Origin: JAJYZP01 sp049964535
Lineage (GTDB): Bacteria; Actinomycetota; Acidimicrobiia; Acidimicrobiales; Acidimicrobiaceae
Direction of reading: 5' to 3'
Assembly: GCA_049964535.1 (NCBI GenBank)
Contig: JBMFXG010000141.1
Span: 1 to 7,175, forward strand
DNA: 7,175 nt
The notes under the pieces were generated by a model. The model was given only the letters and a program-made list of their open reading frames with translations. It did no database searches and was not told where the DNA came from. Positions within the stretch are counted from its first letter, which is position 1; each line of letters opens with the position of its first letter. Both the position numbers and the translations under genes were made by a program. Shown here piece after piece: positions 5,885-7,175 of this stretch.

Positions 5885-6550
5885 GTAACCATTCACGTGG
5901 TCGCTCCTTGACCACCGAGATGCGTTCTTCCGGTGATGATGCCTAGCGACTTCAGCTGGATCGAGTCAGGGTGGATGTTCAAGGTCCGGCTTGCAGGGGT
6001 GCAGGCATCCACGATTGGCCCTCGAACAACATCGTCAGGACTCCGAGGGCATCTCGTCCCTGTTTCTGTGCCGTTGAGATGTAGGAACGAACTGCCGCTA
6101 AACGCTCCGCTCCCTCCATAGAACGGAAGCTCCCTGAGATCTTTCGGTGAAGCTTCACCATACGAAGGTCGTGGTTGGCTCTGTTGTTGGTGAAGGGGAC
6201 CGAAAGGTCACAGGCGAAGCGACAGATCGATTCTCTCTGTTCTGAGAACGCAACAGCGAGGTTATAGGACTCCCGCTGCAACGCATTGCGCTTCGTACCC
6301 TTCACTGGAGCAGGGTTTGCGTCAAATGCCAACCGAACGAGGTCGTCGTAGCGACGAAAGAAGGAGTTGAGTACGTGCTGTGGGACTTCGTGAGCTCCGG
6401 TGTCCCTCGCCTGTTGTGCTGCGTCTTTCATCTGAAGCAGTAGCTCAGTCATCCCTGTAGCCCAGGCACTCTGGCGTTGCACCTCTCCAACGGAGATAAG
6501 GTTCCTGATTAGGTGTGCTCCACAGAGTGCATGAGTAGCACTGACTCTGC
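5885..6550 (-). mobile_element. IS66-family element, 3' remnant
   Basis: The remnant holds the end of an IS66 transposase gene and its downstream non-coding tail. The outer boundary is placed at 5885 because GTAACCATTCAC there resembles IS66-family terminal inverted repeats, which begin GTAA; it reads as GTGAATGGTTAC at the 3' end of the element. The flanking 8 bp (5877-5884, AACAGATC) would be one copy of a target duplication, but the partner end is absent. The other boundary is the start of the IS21-type element at 6551. Everything upstream in the IS66 element (accessory genes and the first part of tnpC) is missing here and may lie beyond the IS21 insertion, outside the window. The right boundary is firmer than the left. 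Confidence 0.65.
5979..6550 (-). pseudogene. tnpC: IS66-family transposase (TnpC), 5'-truncated
   Basis: About 190 residues match the C-terminal part of IS66 DDE transposases, which are usually near 500 residues. THALCGAHLIRNL, near the broken end, corresponds to the His/Cys-containing catalytic-core motif. PFTNNRANHDLRMVKLHRKISG is the C-terminal motif, here shown by its key residues NN, A, DLRM and KISG. SFRSMEGAERLAAVRSYISTA continues the family pattern. In active members the position after NNxA is Glu, the presumed third catalytic acid; here the codon at 6174-6176 reads Asn. The frame runs on past 6550 to an ATG at 6611, but those codons belong to the IS21 end repeats (giving residues such as GPKIS), so the real homology stops at the junction. 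The protein lacks the first two catalytic acids and cannot act in transposition. Confidence 0.85.
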
Positions 6551-6654
6551 TGCGATCTTTGGACCACGCCGCTGAAATCTTTGGACCACCCGGATGAAAT
6601 CTTTGGACCACCTACTGAAATCTTAGGACCAGTTCGCTGAAATCTTAGGACCAG
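6551..6654 (+). repeat. Five tandem 17-bp end repeats of the IS21-type element
   Basis: Copies begin at 6551, 6573, 6595, 6616 and 6638, a period of 22, 22, 21 and 22 bp. Copy 1 is TGCGATCTTTGGACCAC, copies 2-3 are TGAAATCTTTGGACCAC, and copies 4-5 are TGAAATCTTAGGACCAG. Variable 4-5 bp linkers separate them. IS21-family ends are known to carry multiple repeats that bind the IstA transposase. The spacing puts all copies on one face of the helix. Confidence 0.85.
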
Positions 6655-6678
6655 AGATGTCTCGTTGTAGAGACTTCT
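6655..6678 (+). promoter_or_regulatory. Hairpin in the istA leader
   Basis: AGATGTCTC (6655-6663) and GAGACTTCT (6670-6678) form a stem of eight pairs with one T-T mismatch around a 6-nt loop. It lies between the end repeats and the istA ribosome-binding site. Leader structures in insertion sequences often limit transposase expression from outside transcripts; here that is inference. The istA promoter is probably within or just after the end repeats, but no clear hexamers were found. Confidence 0.3.
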
Positions 6679-6716
6679 CCTATGCCGAACAACACGGCGG
6701 AGGAGGAGCACGGACA

Positions 6717-7175
6717 GTGACAACGAGAAAGAAGTGGACATTGCCATTACATGAGGTTCGCGCCGCTTTGGCGCTTGCATTGAAAGACGGTTACTCCCAG
6801 CGAGAGATTGCTGTAGCCGTTGGAATATCGCATCAAAGTGTGGGGAGATACCTACGAAGAATCAACGACGCATCGATCAGCCTCTCAGATGTTCTTGCGC
6901 TCGATGATGACGCACTTGAAGAGCTGTTGGAGCGTGGAACACCCGGTCCATCTGAGGAGAGCTTTGCACCCATTGACCTTGTGTGGGTTGATCGGGAGTT
7001 GAACTCACAGCACCCACCAACACGAACGGTGCTGTGGGATGAGTACAAGAGGGACCACCCAGATGAACAGTGCTACTCCTACTCCCAGTTCAACGCCGAG
7101 ATTCGTCGTTACCGAAAAGAGTCACGGCTCACCATGCATATCGATCACACCCCCGGAGATCGCTGCTACATCGAC
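6717..7175 (+). CDS. istA: IS21-family transposase IstA, N-terminal part (3' end outside window)
   Basis: The frame is open from GTG at 6717 to the window end (153 residues; full IstA is about 500). Residues 20-50 hold a helix-turn-helix: LKDGYSQREIAVAVGISHQS followed by VGRYLRR. WVDRELN (about 94-100), then LWDEYKRDHPDE and YSYSQFNAEIRRYRK (about 111-137), match the region before the catalytic core in the IS408/IS1162-type branch. HTPGDRCYID at the edge corresponds to the conserved H-x-x-G-x-x-x-x-x-D, whose Asp is the first catalytic acid of the DDE domain. GTG is preferred because AGGAGGAG (6701-6708) precedes it at ideal spacing. An in-frame ATG at 6657 would begin at the edge of the end repeats and add 20 residues with no family counterpart. 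IstA, with the ATPase IstB, carries out cut-and-paste transposition. Confidence 0.9.
   Translation, partial: MTTRKKWTLPLHEVRAALALALKDGYSQREIAVAVGISHQSVGRYLRRINDASISLSDVLALDDDALEELLERGTPGPSEESFAPIDLVWVDRELNSQHPPTRTVLWDEYKRDHPDEQCYSYSQFNAEIRRYRKESRLTMHIDHTPGDRCYID

Larger units (their letters stand above)
6551..7175 (+). mobile_element. IS21-family insertion sequence, left end (continues past window)
   Basis: The left terminus is set at 6551, where TGCGATCTTTGGACCAC begins. It starts with the TG expected of IS21-family ends, is the outermost of five tandem end repeats, and coincides with the point where IS66 homology stops. istA follows in the same orientation. The rest of istA, the ATPase gene istB and the right end lie outside the window, so the target duplication cannot be checked. 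The element sits inside the IS66 transposase gene, so it arrived later. Confidence 0.8.

Noticed and set aside
6551..6654. CRISPR-like array of short repeats
   Set aside because: Repeats are 17 bp with 4-5 bp linkers, not 20-40 bp spacers, and they sit at the TG terminus of an IS21-type element just before istA.
1..7175. tRNA, rRNA, riboswitch or anti-phage system
   Set aside because: No cloverleaf, rRNA-like stretch, riboswitch core or known defence-gene motif was seen by eye; a covariance-model scan was not possible.

Overview
This is a moderately GC-rich bacterial window, by eye somewhat above half G+C, on a chromosome or large replicon. Gene style suggests a Gram-positive actinobacterium: Ala/Arg-rich proteins, an actinobacterial-looking universal stress protein, a DHA2 exporter of the kind common there, and an apparently leaderless promoter. 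An acidophilic Acidimicrobiia-like host would fit the base composition. That is a guess; no marker gene settles it.

Layout from left to right. (1) Positions 1-774 (+) hold the C-terminal two thirds of a major facilitator superfamily (MFS) transporter cut by the window edge. A terminator-like hairpin (819-848) separates it from the next, convergent unit. (2) Positions 3598-861 (-) form a compact three-gene operon: MarR-type regulator, class I SAM-dependent methyltransferase, and 14-TM DHA2 drug exporter. The last two genes share an ATGA start/stop overlap. An 18-bp imperfect palindrome just upstream of the marR ribosome-binding site is the obvious autoregulatory operator, and a second, perfect-armed palindrome lies 30 bp further up. 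The unit reads as a regulated detoxification cassette: sense, modify, export. (3) Positions 3664-4180 contain no convincing gene, only frame-broken coding-like stretches and an inverted repeat. (4) Positions 4181-5224 (+) encode a divergent PiT-family (phosphate/sulfate) permease whose N-terminal signature motif is altered and whose C-terminal one is intact. (5) A single-domain ATP-binding-type universal stress protein (5742-5308, -) converges on it across another hairpin. Its promoter looks leaderless and carries two exact 10-bp direct repeats spaced 22 bp apart.

(6) The right end is nested mobile DNA. A 3' remnant of an IS66-family element (about 5885-6550) carries the C-terminal part of its transposase, with the expected catalytic glutamate replaced by asparagine. 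It is cut at 6550/6551 by the left end of an IS21-family element. That end shows five tandem copies of a 17-bp motif at about 22-bp period, followed by the start of istA (6717 to the window edge).

No RNA genes, CRISPR array or recognisable defence system is visible. The points most worth following up are the regulator/methyltransferase/exporter cassette with its operators, the stress-protein promoter repeats, the altered PiT signature motifs, and the five-repeat IS21 end.
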